Assembly: GCA_002327305.1 (NCBI GenBank)
Contig: DCUZ01000026.1
Location: 2,958 to 15,756, forward strand
From: Holophagales bacterium UBA2201
GTDB lineage: Bacteria; Acidobacteriota; Thermoanaerobaculia; UBA2201
Length of the DNA: 12,799 bases
Direction: 5' to 3'
Position numbers and translations under genes: made by a program. Shown here piece after piece: positions 5,822 to 12,799 of the stretch. The stretch's first letter is position 1. Every line of letters starts with the position of its first letter. Under the pieces are notes generated by a model, which was not told where the DNA came from, did no database searches, and saw only the letters and a list, made by a program, of their open reading frames with translations.

Positions 5822-8128
5822 CTACCGGGGGATCTGCCGGACCAGGGGGTCATTCTGACGGGCCGACTCCAGGAACTGGGGGGCGTTGCGGGCCAGCCAC
5901 TCCTTTTCCCGGCGCAGGAGGGGGTCCCGCTTCATCACGAAGGCCAGTTTGTAGAGCGCCAGGTGGACTTTGGGGTTGGCGGGCTCCAGGGCCGTCATCT
6001 CGGTGAAGGCCCGGAGCGAGTCCTCGAAGCGTCCCGCCAGGGCGAGGGAATCGGCGTATTCGTAGAGGATCTGGGGGTTGTCCCGGAAGAGGAGGTTGGC
6101 CGCGTTGAGGTAGGCCGCCGCGTTGGCGCCGTCACCGCCCCCCTTGAAGAGCATCCCCGCCTGGAAGTAGGGCTGGTAGAAATCGGCCCCCTGGGCGCAG
6201 CTCTCCCGGAAGGCCGCCAGGGCGGCGGGCCCCTGGCCCGCCCCCAGTTGGTCCATGCCCCGGAAGAAGGCCGCCATGGCGCGATGGGTGCGGGGGTCCT
6301 TGACCACGCCGTCGAGGAAGGCCCGCACCTCTTCGGGGGGGCGGGAGGCGCCGGCCACTTCGAGATATTTCAGGTACCCGTAGGTGAAGTCGGGGTACCG
6401 CCGCATGGTCTCGCGCAGTTTTTCCAGCGCCTCGTCCACCCGCCCGGCCTGGACCAGGCGGTCCACGATGAAGGAGAGGAAGGGGAACTCGGGGAACCGC
6501 TTCAAGGCCTCGGCCATGGCGCCGTCGTAGCCGGCCGTGTCGCCGAGGCGGTTGTAGATCTGGAGGAGATGGGCCCACCCCTCCACATAGTCGGGGTTGA
6601 GGGCCAGGGCGGCTCGGGTGTCGGCCAGGGCTTCGGGGAAGCGCTTGAGGAGGAGGAGGGCGTAGCCGCGGTTGAGGAGCATCCGGTATTCTCCGGGGAA
6701 CCGCTTCAGCGCCCCGTCGGCCGCGGCGAAGGCGCCGGCGTAGTCGCGCGCCTTGATCGCCTGGTCCGTGGCCAGGTAGGCGTCGATGACGGGGGGCCAT
6801 CGGCTCGGCGGCAGGGCGGCGGTCCCCTCGGAGGGGCGGGCCGGGGAGAGGTAGCCCAGGGAGCCCAGGTTCTTGATGTCCTCCATGCTCACCTCGAGGC
6901 GGGCCCGCTCCTCCGCGGCGGCCTTGAGGTAGGGCCGGGCCTCCCGCTGGAGGGCGTCGTACTCGCCGCCGGGATGGAGATTGGCCTCCTCGCGGGGGTC
7001 CTTCGCCAGGTCGTAGAGGGCGGGCTCGGCGGCCGAGAAGACCGCCTTCGACGGGAGGCGGAGCATGCCGTACAGTTTCTCCCAGCCGAAATTGAAGTAG
7101 CCGAAGTGGGTTTCGAGGAAGAGGCGGTCGCGGGCGGGCGCCTTTCCCTCCAGAAGGACGGGGGAGAGGTCCACCCCGTCGAGTCCCGCCGGGGCCTCGA
7201 TGCCGTTGAGGGCGCACAGCGTGGGGAAGAGGTCCAAAAGCGAGACCAGGCCGCCGACGCGGCGGGGCGGCGGCGCCTTCTTCATCCCGGCCGGCAGCTT
7301 GATCCCCAGGGGGACGGAGACGGTGGTGCCGTAGAGGTAGTAGCCGTGCTCCTTCTCCCCGTGTTCCCCCAGCCCCTCGCCGTGGTCGGAGAGGAACACG
7401 ATGACGGAGGGGTCGTAGAGATTCCGCTTCCGGAGATGGTCCAGGAGGGCGCCGACGGCCGCGTCGGTGGCGGCCACCTCGGCGGCGTAGGGGTCGTCGG
7501 GGAAGCGGGCGGCATATTCGGCGGGGGCGATGTAGGGGGTGTGGGGGTCCCAGTAGTGGAGGAACAGGAAGAAGGGGCGGTCGGCGGGACGGGCCTCCAG
7601 CGCCTCGATGGCGGCGTAGGTGACATCCATGGCCGGGCGCTGGACGAGGTGGGGGCCGGCGGTGGTGTCGGTGAAGAGGGGATTGCCGGTGGCGGGGCGG
7701 TAGAGGAAGCGGTCGTCGTAGAAGGCGAAGCCCCGCTCCAACCCCCGCCCCTGCGACAGCGGCTTTCCGCCGATGACGCCGATGGTGTGCCGTCCCGCCT
7801 CCGCGAAGAGGGGGGCCATGAGGGGAAGGTCGGGCCCGACGGTGAACCCCAGGTTGTAATGGATGCCGTGCCGGTGGGGATAGAGGCCGGAAAAGAGCGA
7901 GGTGAAGGCCGGCAGGGTGATGGGGACGGGGGTGAAGGCGTCGTCGAAGGTCGCGCTTTCGCCCATGAGCCGGTCCACCCTCGGGGTGAGGGATGCGCGG
8001 TCGGGGTTGTAGTGCCCCACATAGTCGCGCCGGAGGGTGTCCACGGAAATGACGACGGTGTTGTATTCGGCCCTCTTCCCGCAGGCGGCGAGGAGGAGGA
8101 CGGCGAGCAGGAACAATCCTTTTTTCAT
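5822..8128 (-). CDS. Lipoprotein with sulfatase/alkaline-phosphatase-fold domain and TPR domain (copy A)
   Basis: 768 residues. The lipoprotein signal MKK...LLLAAC has Cys16 as the lipidated residue. Residues about 22-400 have the sulfatase-like alkaline phosphatase fold: VVISVDTLRRDYVG (metal-ligand Asp30), PITLPAFTSLFSG with Thr71 where sulfatases have Cys/Ser of CxPxR, YPHRHG (84-88), HYWDPHTPY (191-199), and FLSDHGEGLGEHG with Asp248/His249 and a later His261. Thr in the nucleophile position and the lost Arg argue against formylglycine sulfatase chemistry. Thr nucleophiles are known in EptA- and LtaS-type phosphotransferases, so phosphoester hydrolysis or transfer in the envelope is a better guess. 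Residues about 440-768 form a chain of TPR-like helices (GYALLLLKRFPEALADTRAA, ALNPD). It is a paralogue of the gene at 8375, starts downstream of its own promoter and an array pair, and is followed three bases later by the glycosyltransferase. No SD sequence precedes ATG 8128. Confidence 0.9.
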   Translation of the reverse strand: MKKGLFLLAVLLLAACGKRAEYNTVVISVDTLRRDYVGHYNPDRASLTPRVDRLMGESATFDDAFTPVPITLPAFTSLFSGLYPHRHGIHYNLGFTVGPDLPLMAPLFAEAGRHTIGVIGGKPLSQGRGLERGFAFYDDRFLYRPATGNPLFTDTTAGPHLVQRPAMDVTYAAIEALEARPADRPFFLFLHYWDPHTPYIAPAEYAARFPDDPYAAEVAATDAAVGALLDHLRKRNLYDPSVIVFLSDHGEGLGEHGEKEHGYYLYGTTVSVPLGIKLPAGMKKAPPPRRVGGLVSLLDLFPTLCALNGIEAPAGLDGVDLSPVLLEGKAPARDRLFLETHFGYFNFGWEKLYGMLRLPSKAVFSAAEPALYDLAKDPREEANLHPGGEYDALQREARPYLKAAAEERARLEVSMEDIKNLGSLGYLSPARPSEGTAALPPSRWPPVIDAYLATDQAIKARDYAGAFAAADGALKRFPGEYRMLLNRGYALLLLKRFPEALADTRAALALNPDYVEGWAHLLQIYNRLGDTAGYDGAMAEALKRFPEFPFLSFIVDRLVQAGRVDEALEKLRETMRRYPDFTYGYLKYLEVAGASRPPEEVRAFLDGVVKDPRTHRAMAAFFRGMDQLGAGQGPAALAAFRESCAQGADFYQPYFQAGMLFKGGGDGANAAAYLNAANLLFRDNPQILYEYADSLALAGRFEDSLRAFTEMTALEPANPKVHLALYKLAFVMKRDPLLRREKEWLARNAPQFLESARQNDPLVRQIPR

Positions 8129-8134
8129 GGGCTA

Positions 8135-8163
8135 ATCATGCCATCGGGGACGGGAAAAGTCAA
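8135..8163 (-). promoter_or_regulatory. Promoter of lipoprotein gene copy A, predicted leaderless
   Basis: On the - strand: TTGACT (8163-8158), 17-bp spacer, CATGAT (8140-8135; four of six -10 bases), then six bases to ATG 8128. The start point expected about seven bases after the -10 box falls on the start codon, and there is no Shine-Dalgarno sequence. The same arrangement precedes copy B. Heptad array 6 begins nine bases upstream of the -35 box. Confidence 0.6.
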
Positions 8164-8172
8164 TTATTCAAG

Positions 8173-8284
8173 TGGGCAGTGGTTAGTCGGCAGTGGGTAG
8201 TCTGCAGTCGGCAGTGGGTAGTGGTTAGTCGGCAGTGGGAAGTCTGCAGTCTGCAGTGGGCAGTAGTTAGTCGGCAGTGGGCAG
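8173..8284 (+). repeat. Heptad array 6, GGCAGTN orientation, 16 units
   Basis: Sixteen 7-bp units in register: TGGGCAG, TGGTTAG, TCGGCAG, TGGGTAG, TCTGCAG and variants. Only eight bases (ATTGAAGC) separate it from the inverted array 7, so the two can form one long imperfect hairpin in DNA or RNA, with about six of seven bases per unit pairing near the centre. Confidence 0.95.
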
Positions 8285-8292
8285 ATTGAAGC

Positions 8293-8374
8293 CTGCCAAC
8301 TGCCAACTGCCAACTGGTAACTGCCAACTGCCAACTGCCAACTGGTAACTGCCAACTGGATACTGCCGACTATC
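8293..8374 (+). repeat. Heptad array 7, CTGCCAA orientation, 11 units plus edge unit
   Basis: Eleven 7-bp units at 8293-8369: three CTGCCAA and one CTGGTAA, the same four again (a 28-bp higher-order period), then CTGCCAA, CTGGATA and CTGCCGA. It closes with an ACTATC edge like that of array 4, and the TGA stop of copy B (8375-8377) follows without a gap. It is the inverted partner of array 6. Confidence 0.95.
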
Positions 8375-10678
8375 TCACATCGTGATCCTCTGCACCAGCG
8401 CGTCCTGTTGCTGGGCCAGGCGGAGAAAATCGGGGGCCTGATGGACCAGCCAATCGTAGGCCTCCTGCGCGCGGTCGAACCGTTCGAGGAGCCAGGCGGT
8501 CTTCATCACGGCCAGGTGGACTTTGGGGTTCCGGGGGTCCAGGAGGAGGGTCTGAAGGAACCCCTCGAGGGCTCCTTCCAGGTCTCCCGCGCCGGCGAGG
8601 GCGTCGCTTCGCTCGTAGAAGGCCTGGGGACTGGCGGGGCCCAGCAGGGTGGCGGCGTTGAGCCTGGCCGCCGCGGCCGGGAAGTCGCGGGCCCCTTTCA
8701 GCAGGATGCCGGCGTAGAGATAGGGCTCGGGAAAGTCGGCCCCGGCCTCGCAGGCCTGCTGGAGGGTCTCCAGCGCTTCGGGCAGGCGCCCTTCCAGATA
8801 GTGGGTCATGCCGTCGAAGTAGAGGGCGATGATGGGGAGGCGTTCGCGGTGGGGGGGGGCGGCGGCGCAGGCCTTGGCCTCCTCGACGCGCTGGGACTGG
8901 ATGAGGAGGTCGAGGGTGGCCAGGATGGGATACGGAAGGAGGGGATGCGTCTCGCGCGCCCGGCGCAGAAGGTCCAGCGCCTCGTCGGTTCGGCCGCCGG
9001 TCACCAGGGCCTCGACGCGATGCCGCAGGAAGGTGCCGGGGGGGAACCGCTTCTCCGCCACGGCCAGGAGGGCGGAATAGCGGGCCTCTTCGCCCCTGCG
9101 GCGATGGGCCTGCATCAGCAGTTCGTATCCCTCGATGGCGTCCGGGTTGAGCAGGAGGGCGTGTTCCAGGTCCGCGATCGCCGGGCCGAGGGAGCCCTCG
9201 ACCATCAGGGCGTATCCCCGCATGAGGAGCATTTTGAAGTCGTCCGGGTGGTCCCGCAGGAAGGCGTCGTAGAGGGCCCGGGCCTGGGCCGGCTTCCCCT
9301 CCGCGATGAGGGCGTAGCCCCGGTCGTAGACGCCCATCACCGCGGGCCACTGCGAGGGGGGAAGCGGCTTCGCCGGGGTCGATCCTCCTCCCGGCGCCAC
9401 ATACCCCAGACTCATCAGCGCCCGGGCGCCCTCCGAAACGGGCCGCGCGGCGGCCCCGGCCCGCTCGGCCTCCTGGAGGAAGGGGCGCGCCCGGCGCCAG
9501 AGTGCGTCATAGCCCTCGGGGTGGAGGTTGGTCGCCTCCGCGGGGTCCGCGGCCCGGTCGAAGACCTGGGGCTCGGAGGAGACGACGATCTTGCGGGGTT
9601 CGACGATGAGGCCGTACATCTTCTCCCACCCGTGGCTGATGTGGGGGTATTCGGACTCGAGGAACATCGGGGTCTCGGGAAGCGCGGTCCGCCCCTGGAT
9701 CAGGGGCCAGAGGTCGCGCCCATCCACCCCCCCGGGCGCGGGGAGCCCGAGGATGCCGCAGACGGTGGGGAAGATATCCATGAGGGTGGCGGGCGCGTCC
9801 AGTCGGCGGGGGGGGTGGCGCCGGCCCAGGGACGCCGGCAGTTTGACGCCCAGGGGGACGGCGATGGTGGTGTCGTAGAGATAGTACCCATGCTGGTCCT
9901 CGCCGTGCTCGCCCAGCCCCTCTCCGTGGTCGGACCACAGGACGATGAGCGCCTCGTCGTAGAGTCCCTGGTGTTTGAGGGCCGCCACGAGCGCCCCCAC
10001 GGCCTCGTCGGTGTAAGCCACCTCACCGGCGTAGGGATCGTCCGGGTGGCGGCTGGCGAAGGGCTCCGGGGGCTGGTAGGGGAAGTGGGGGTCGAAGAGA
10101 TGCAAAAACAGCATCCACGGCCCCTTGGGGGCGGCGTGGAGGGCCTCCACGGCGATCAGGACGCTGTCCATCGCCGGGCGGTGGGAACGCTCCAGGGCGG
10201 CCTGTTCCGCGGTGAGGGGCCGGTAGAGGGGATTGCCCCCGCCGGGACGGCGGAGGAAGGCGTCGTGGTAGGAGGCGAAGCCCCGCTCGAAGCCCTTCCC
10301 GGCGGCGAGGGGGACGCCGCTGGGGACGCCGATGGTGTGGAATCCCGACCGGGCGAGGCGGGCGGGGAGGAAATCAATATCTTCAGGAATGGTGAAGCCG
10401 ATGTTGTGGTGGACCCCGTGGCGATACGGGTAGATCCCCGTAAAGGCCGAGGTGAAGGAGGGGAGGGTGAACGGGACCACCGTCGAGGCCCGGGTGAACA
10501 CCTGGCTCTCGGCCAGCAGGGCGTCCATGTGGGGGGTGAGGCCGGCGCGGGCGGGATCGTAGGTCCCGACATGGTCCCGCCGCAGGGTGTCGATGCCGAT
10601 GAGGACGGTGTTGTAGCGCGCGGGGGCGCGGCATCCCCAAACAGAGAGCAGGAGGAGGAGGACGGCGGTCTTTTTCAC
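8375..10678 (-). CDS. Lipoprotein with sulfatase/alkaline-phosphatase-fold domain and TPR domain (copy B)
   Basis: 767 residues from GTG 10678. This start is chosen because it gives a lipoprotein signal (SVWGC, Cys16) that aligns residue for residue with copy A, and because the promoter geometry matches. Longer in-frame starts would overlap the divergent gene. Key positions are identical to copy A: Asp30 in IGIDTLRRDHVG, Thr71 in PFTLPSFTSAFTG, then YPYRHG, HLFDPHFPY, and LWSDHGEGLGEHGEDQHG. The nucleophile is again Thr with no CxPxR motif. The C-terminal half is TPR-like (RGYALMVEGSLGPAIADLEH, LLNPD). The two copies are clear tandem duplicates that have diverged considerably over most of their length. 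Surface anchoring and envelope phosphoester chemistry are inferred; many databases would simply say sulfatase. A run of nine C (sense strand) lies at 8851-8859. Confidence 0.9.
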   Translation of the reverse strand: MKKTAVLLLLLSVWGCRAPARYNTVLIGIDTLRRDHVGTYDPARAGLTPHMDALLAESQVFTRASTVVPFTLPSFTSAFTGIYPYRHGVHHNIGFTIPEDIDFLPARLARSGFHTIGVPSGVPLAAGKGFERGFASYHDAFLRRPGGGNPLYRPLTAEQAALERSHRPAMDSVLIAVEALHAAPKGPWMLFLHLFDPHFPYQPPEPFASRHPDDPYAGEVAYTDEAVGALVAALKHQGLYDEALIVLWSDHGEGLGEHGEDQHGYYLYDTTIAVPLGVKLPASLGRRHPPRRLDAPATLMDIFPTVCGILGLPAPGGVDGRDLWPLIQGRTALPETPMFLESEYPHISHGWEKMYGLIVEPRKIVVSSEPQVFDRAADPAEATNLHPEGYDALWRRARPFLQEAERAGAAARPVSEGARALMSLGYVAPGGGSTPAKPLPPSQWPAVMGVYDRGYALIAEGKPAQARALYDAFLRDHPDDFKMLLMRGYALMVEGSLGPAIADLEHALLLNPDAIEGYELLMQAHRRRGEEARYSALLAVAEKRFPPGTFLRHRVEALVTGGRTDEALDLLRRARETHPLLPYPILATLDLLIQSQRVEEAKACAAAPPHRERLPIIALYFDGMTHYLEGRLPEALETLQQACEAGADFPEPYLYAGILLKGARDFPAAAARLNAATLLGPASPQAFYERSDALAGAGDLEGALEGFLQTLLLDPRNPKVHLAVMKTAWLLERFDRAQEAYDWLVHQAPDFLRLAQQQDALVQRITM

Positions 10679-10684
10679 GGGCTT

Positions 10685-10713
10685 ATCGTGCCATATTCCG
10701 GCGTGGCCGTCAA
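10685..10713 (-). promoter_or_regulatory. Promoter of lipoprotein gene copy B, predicted leaderless
   Basis: On the - strand: TTGACG (10713-10708), 17-bp spacer, CACGAT (10690-10685), six bases (AAGCCC-type), then GTG 10678. Spacing to the start codon is identical to copy A, and the motif bases are conserved while most spacer bases differ. No SD sequence is present. Confidence 0.55.
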
Positions 10714-10753
10714 ATGGCTGGGTCACGCCGCGCGTGGGGGAAGGGCGGAATTC

Positions 10754-10762
10754 TGATACCAT
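10754..10762 (+). promoter_or_regulatory. Candidate extended -10 promoter of the divergent glycosyltransferase gene
   Basis: TGATACCAT matches the extended -10 form TGnTAnnnT. Seven bases separate TACCAT from ATG 10770, so the transcript would start at or next to the start codon. No clear -35 box and no SD sequence are seen. Confidence 0.4.
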
Positions 10763-10769
10763 AGTCGGC

Positions 10770-12799
10770 ATGTCAAACGGCCGCGCGAAGGGACCATGGA
10801 TCGCGGCGGGCATGGTCGTCCTCATCCTCGGGGCGGCCGCCCTGCAATGGCGCACCTTCGACCACCTCATCGAGGATGCCTACATCTCCTTCCGCTACGC
10901 CCGCCACTGGGCGGACGGCCCGGGGCCGGTCTACAATCCCGGAGAGCGGGTGGAGGGCTACAGCAATTTCCTCTGGGTCGCCCTCCTCGCGGCCGCCCAC
11001 CGGGGCGGCCTGCCCATCCCCGAGGCGGCGCGGTGGATGGGCCTCCTCTTCGGTCTCCTCGCCCTCAATGAGTCGCGCCTTCTGGTGCGCGGCGTACTGC
11101 GGGAGGCCCGGGGGGCGCCGTGGGCTCAATGGCTTCCCCCCCTGGGGCTGGCCCTGTGGCCGTGTTTCGCCGCCTGGCCCCTTTCGGGGATGGAGACGGC
11201 GGCCTTCGCCTTCTTCCTCACCCGCGGCCTCCGGCTCTACGCGGTCCGGTTCGCATCGCCCGCGGAGCAGGCCCCTCCCTTCCTGGGCCAGGCCCCGGCG
11301 ATGCTGGCGCTGGCCTGCCTCACCCGGCCCGAGGGGCTCTATTGGGCCGGGGGTCTCACGGCGGCCGCCTGGATCCGCCGGGGGGTGTCGCTGAGGTCGG
11401 CGTTCGGGGGGGTGGACCGGCGCGAGGTGTGGTCCCTCTGGGTCCCCGTCCTGGCCTATTACGCCTGGAAACTCCACTACTACGGCGCCCTCCTGCCCAA
11501 CAGTTTCGGCGCCAAATACGGTTTCGGCCCCGATCATTCCTCCGTGGGCCTCGACTATCTGATCCGTTTCCTCTGGGGCGGGTGGGGGGGGTGGGGCCTC
11601 CTGGCCGCCATGATTTTATTCGCGATGGAGCGGGGACGCCCCTTCCGGGAGATCCTGGCCCTTCTGGCCGGGTTCACGGCCCTGATCGCCTACATGGGGG
11701 GGGACATCTACCCCTTCGCCCGGTATTTCACCCCCATCCTGCCCGTAGTCCTTGCCCTCGGGACCGGGGCCGTGGTCCTTCTGCTGTCGGCGCCGAGGGG
11801 CAAAGCAGCCGCGTGGGGGATGGGGATTTTCGCGGCGGCGGGACTGCTCCTCGTCCATCCTCCCGGGACGGCGGCGGAGCGGGCGGTTTGGGAGGGGCTG
11901 AGGACCAACGACCGGGCGAGATTGGAATTCGTCCAATACAACAAGGGTGCGCTGGCGGCCGTGGATTCGCTCGCCATTCAGGATGCCGGGATCATCCCCT
12001 TCCACCTGGACGCGACGGCCATCGACATGCTGGGGCTCAACGACGCCCACATCGGCGGGCAGAGCATCCCGGAGGGGGAGCGCGGGGCCTTCGGACACGA
12101 AAAGCACGACGCCGATTATGTCCTGGCCCGGAAGCCGTCCCTGGTATTTTTCGTTCTCCACCATTGGACGCCCGCGCAGGTCCGGATCCCCGGGATCGGC
12201 GCCCCCGGGGACCTCTCCTTTCCCGACACGGTGCCCCTGGTCCTTCTGCGGTTCGACGAACTGCCCGCGCAGACGGGTCTTTGGGAAAACCCGGAATTCA
12301 AGGTGCGCTACCGTCCCCGGGCGGTGGATTTCGCGGACAAGCGGATCGTCCTTTATTTCCGGGACGGGGAACTCTCCGCTCTCCTGGACCGGCCGGGTCC
12401 GCTGGGGGAGGAGGGGACCGCCCGGCTGGTCGCGGGGGTCCTGCGGAAGGGGATCTACGAGGAGGGGCGCATCGTGTTGGACCGGCTGAAGCGCGCGGGG
12501 CGGGTGGGAGCGGATGCGTCGAGCGCGCTGGAGAAGGCCATCGGAGAGGCGGACCCGGAGCGCCTGGGGAGTTATCGGAGGGGCCGCGCGGAGATGGCGG
12601 CCCGGCATCTGCGGCGGGCGCGGGCGGCGGACGAGGCCGGACGGCGGGAGGAGGCGGCCAGGATCCTCGGCCGCGCCGCGAGGACCTATCCGGAGGACCG
12701 ATCGGTCCTCCGCTTCCGGGCGGACCGGTGGCTGGGGGAGGGGCATGCCGCGGGGGCGTGGGCGCTATACCGGCGTCTTCTGGACGGGGGGGGGGGTTG
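10770..12799 (+). CDS. GT-C glycosyltransferase with AftB-like motifs, 3' end outside window
   Basis: The frame is open from ATG 10770 to the window end (676 codons, no stop), divergent from copy B with 91 bp between the start codons. After one membrane segment (15-26) comes the acidic motif HLIEDAYISFRYARHW (Glu35-Asp36), then NPGERVEGYSNFLW (about 58-71), LTRPEG (184-189), NSFGAKYG (from 244) and GGDIYPFARYFTP (about 310-322). This series matches GT-C enzymes of the kind that includes mycobacterial AftB, which transfer sugars from polyprenyl-phosphate donors outside the membrane. Hydrophobic helices end near 375. A soluble tail follows with helical, Ala/Arg-rich TPR-like repeats (RRARAADEAGRREEAARILG). 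The donor and acceptor are unknown, and AftB activity itself is not claimed. A run of 11 G lies in the tail at 12786-12796. Confidence 0.82.
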   Translation, partial: MSNGRAKGPWIAAGMVVLILGAAALQWRTFDHLIEDAYISFRYARHWADGPGPVYNPGERVEGYSNFLWVALLAAAHRGGLPIPEAARWMGLLFGLLALNESRLLVRGVLREARGAPWAQWLPPLGLALWPCFAAWPLSGMETAAFAFFLTRGLRLYAVRFASPAEQAPPFLGQAPAMLALACLTRPEGLYWAGGLTAAAWIRRGVSLRSAFGGVDRREVWSLWVPVLAYYAWKLHYYGALLPNSFGAKYGFGPDHSSVGLDYLIRFLWGGWGGWGLLAAMILFAMERGRPFREILALLAGFTALIAYMGGDIYPFARYFTPILPVVLALGTGAVVLLLSAPRGKAAAWGMGIFAAAGLLLVHPPGTAAERAVWEGLRTNDRARLEFVQYNKGALAAVDSLAIQDAGIIPFHLDATAIDMLGLNDAHIGGQSIPEGERGAFGHEKHDADYVLARKPSLVFFVLHHWTPAQVRIPGIGAPGDLSFPDTVPLVLLRFDELPAQTGLWENPEFKVRYRPRAVDFADKRIVLYFRDGELSALLDRPGPLGEEGTARLVAGVLRKGIYEEGRIVLDRLKRAGRVGADASSALEKAIGEADPERLGSYRRGRAEMAARHLRRARAADEAGRREEAARILGRAARTYPEDRSVLRFRADRWLGEGHAAGAWALYRRLLDGGGG
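12786..12796 (+). repeat. Homopolymer of 11 G in the glycosyltransferase frame
   Basis: Eleven consecutive G, the longest homopolymer I see in the window (several runs of eight and one of nine occur elsewhere). It lies inside the open frame, so a one-base slip would shift the downstream reading frame. Being at the window end, it could also be an assembly artefact. Confidence 0.7.

Noticed and set aside
5192..8200. Very long + strand ORF (1002 codons) opposite the lipoprotein and glycosyltransferase genes
   Set aside because: Its translation is Gly/Glu/Val-rich with no domains and no signal, and it runs antisense to two well-supported genes. Long antisense frames are expected at this G+C.
8164..8355. 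ORF through arrays 6 and 7
   Set aside because: Repeat-generated open frame with no RBS and no sequence besides the heptads.
10679..10695. Sigma54 promoter (TGGCACG followed by GC) upstream of copy B
   Set aside because: The distance between GG and GC is about two bases shorter than the -24/-12 spacing, and copy A does not keep the element; the TTGAC-N17-CAYGAT reading fits both copies.
8408..10756. Long + strand ORF opposite copy B
   Set aside because: Low-complexity antisense shadow of a gene with clear lipoprotein, phosphatase-fold and TPR features.
8375..10870. Longer start for copy B at 10870
   Set aside because: It would add 64 residues without a signal, hide the lipoprotein signal internally, and overlap the divergent gene. 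GTG 10678 aligns exactly with copy A.

Overview
This is a very GC-rich bacterial window (roughly two thirds G+C by eye). It carries secreted proteins with Sec-type signals, lipoproteins with a Cys lipobox, large membrane glycosyltransferases and many heptanucleotide repeat arrays. The style suggests a Gram-negative, probably uncultivated lineage of the Acidobacteriota kind, but no marker gene is present and this placement is a low-confidence guess.

Layout. Positions 1-549 hold the 3' end of a secreted protein with fibronectin-III-like domains (+). Positions 556-980 are an inverted pair of heptad arrays around an AT-richer, gene-free spacer. Positions 988-3090 form a compact + strand operon: promoter, a two-repeat secreted protein, an Fn3-type secreted protein and a strong Rho-independent terminator. 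Positions 3095-3705 hold a second inverted array pair that encloses a small four-helix-bundle (23S-IVS/bAvd family) gene on the - strand. Positions 3701-10678 are a - strand block. In transcription order it contains a lipoprotein with an alkaline-phosphatase/sulfatase-fold domain plus TPRs (10678-8375), a third inverted array pair with only an 8-nt centre, a paralogue of that lipoprotein (8128-5822), and, three bases later, a GT-C type membrane glycosyltransferase (5818-3701). Positions 10770-12799 hold a divergent, 3'-open GT-C glycosyltransferase (AftB-like motifs) that runs off the window.

How the genes may work together (inference). Two membrane glycosyltransferases beside two exported Thr-nucleophile phosphatase/transferase-like lipoproteins fit a small envelope-glycan building and modification cluster. 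The two lipoprotein genes share the same promoter geometry (TTGAC-N17-CAYGAT), with the predicted transcription start at the start codon, so their mRNAs may be leaderless. The + operon in the same window has strong Shine-Dalgarno sites instead.

The most unusual content is the repeat system. All three array-bearing intergenic regions have the same architecture: after a gene's stop codon comes an array of GGCAGTN heptads, then a cargo (250 bp of unknown sequence, a four-helix-bundle gene, or 8 nt), then an array of NACTGCC heptads. Several edges are flush with stop codons or -35 boxes, and some end in a GATAGT-type unit. A solitary stop-free array of exactly 12 heptads (84 bp) sits in frame inside the 3701-5818 glycosyltransferase, next to other heptad families (GGCGGAA, CTTCCTC, GGAGGAA). 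This looks like a heptad-array element, possibly mobile or amplified, with a four-helix-bundle protein as one of its cargos.
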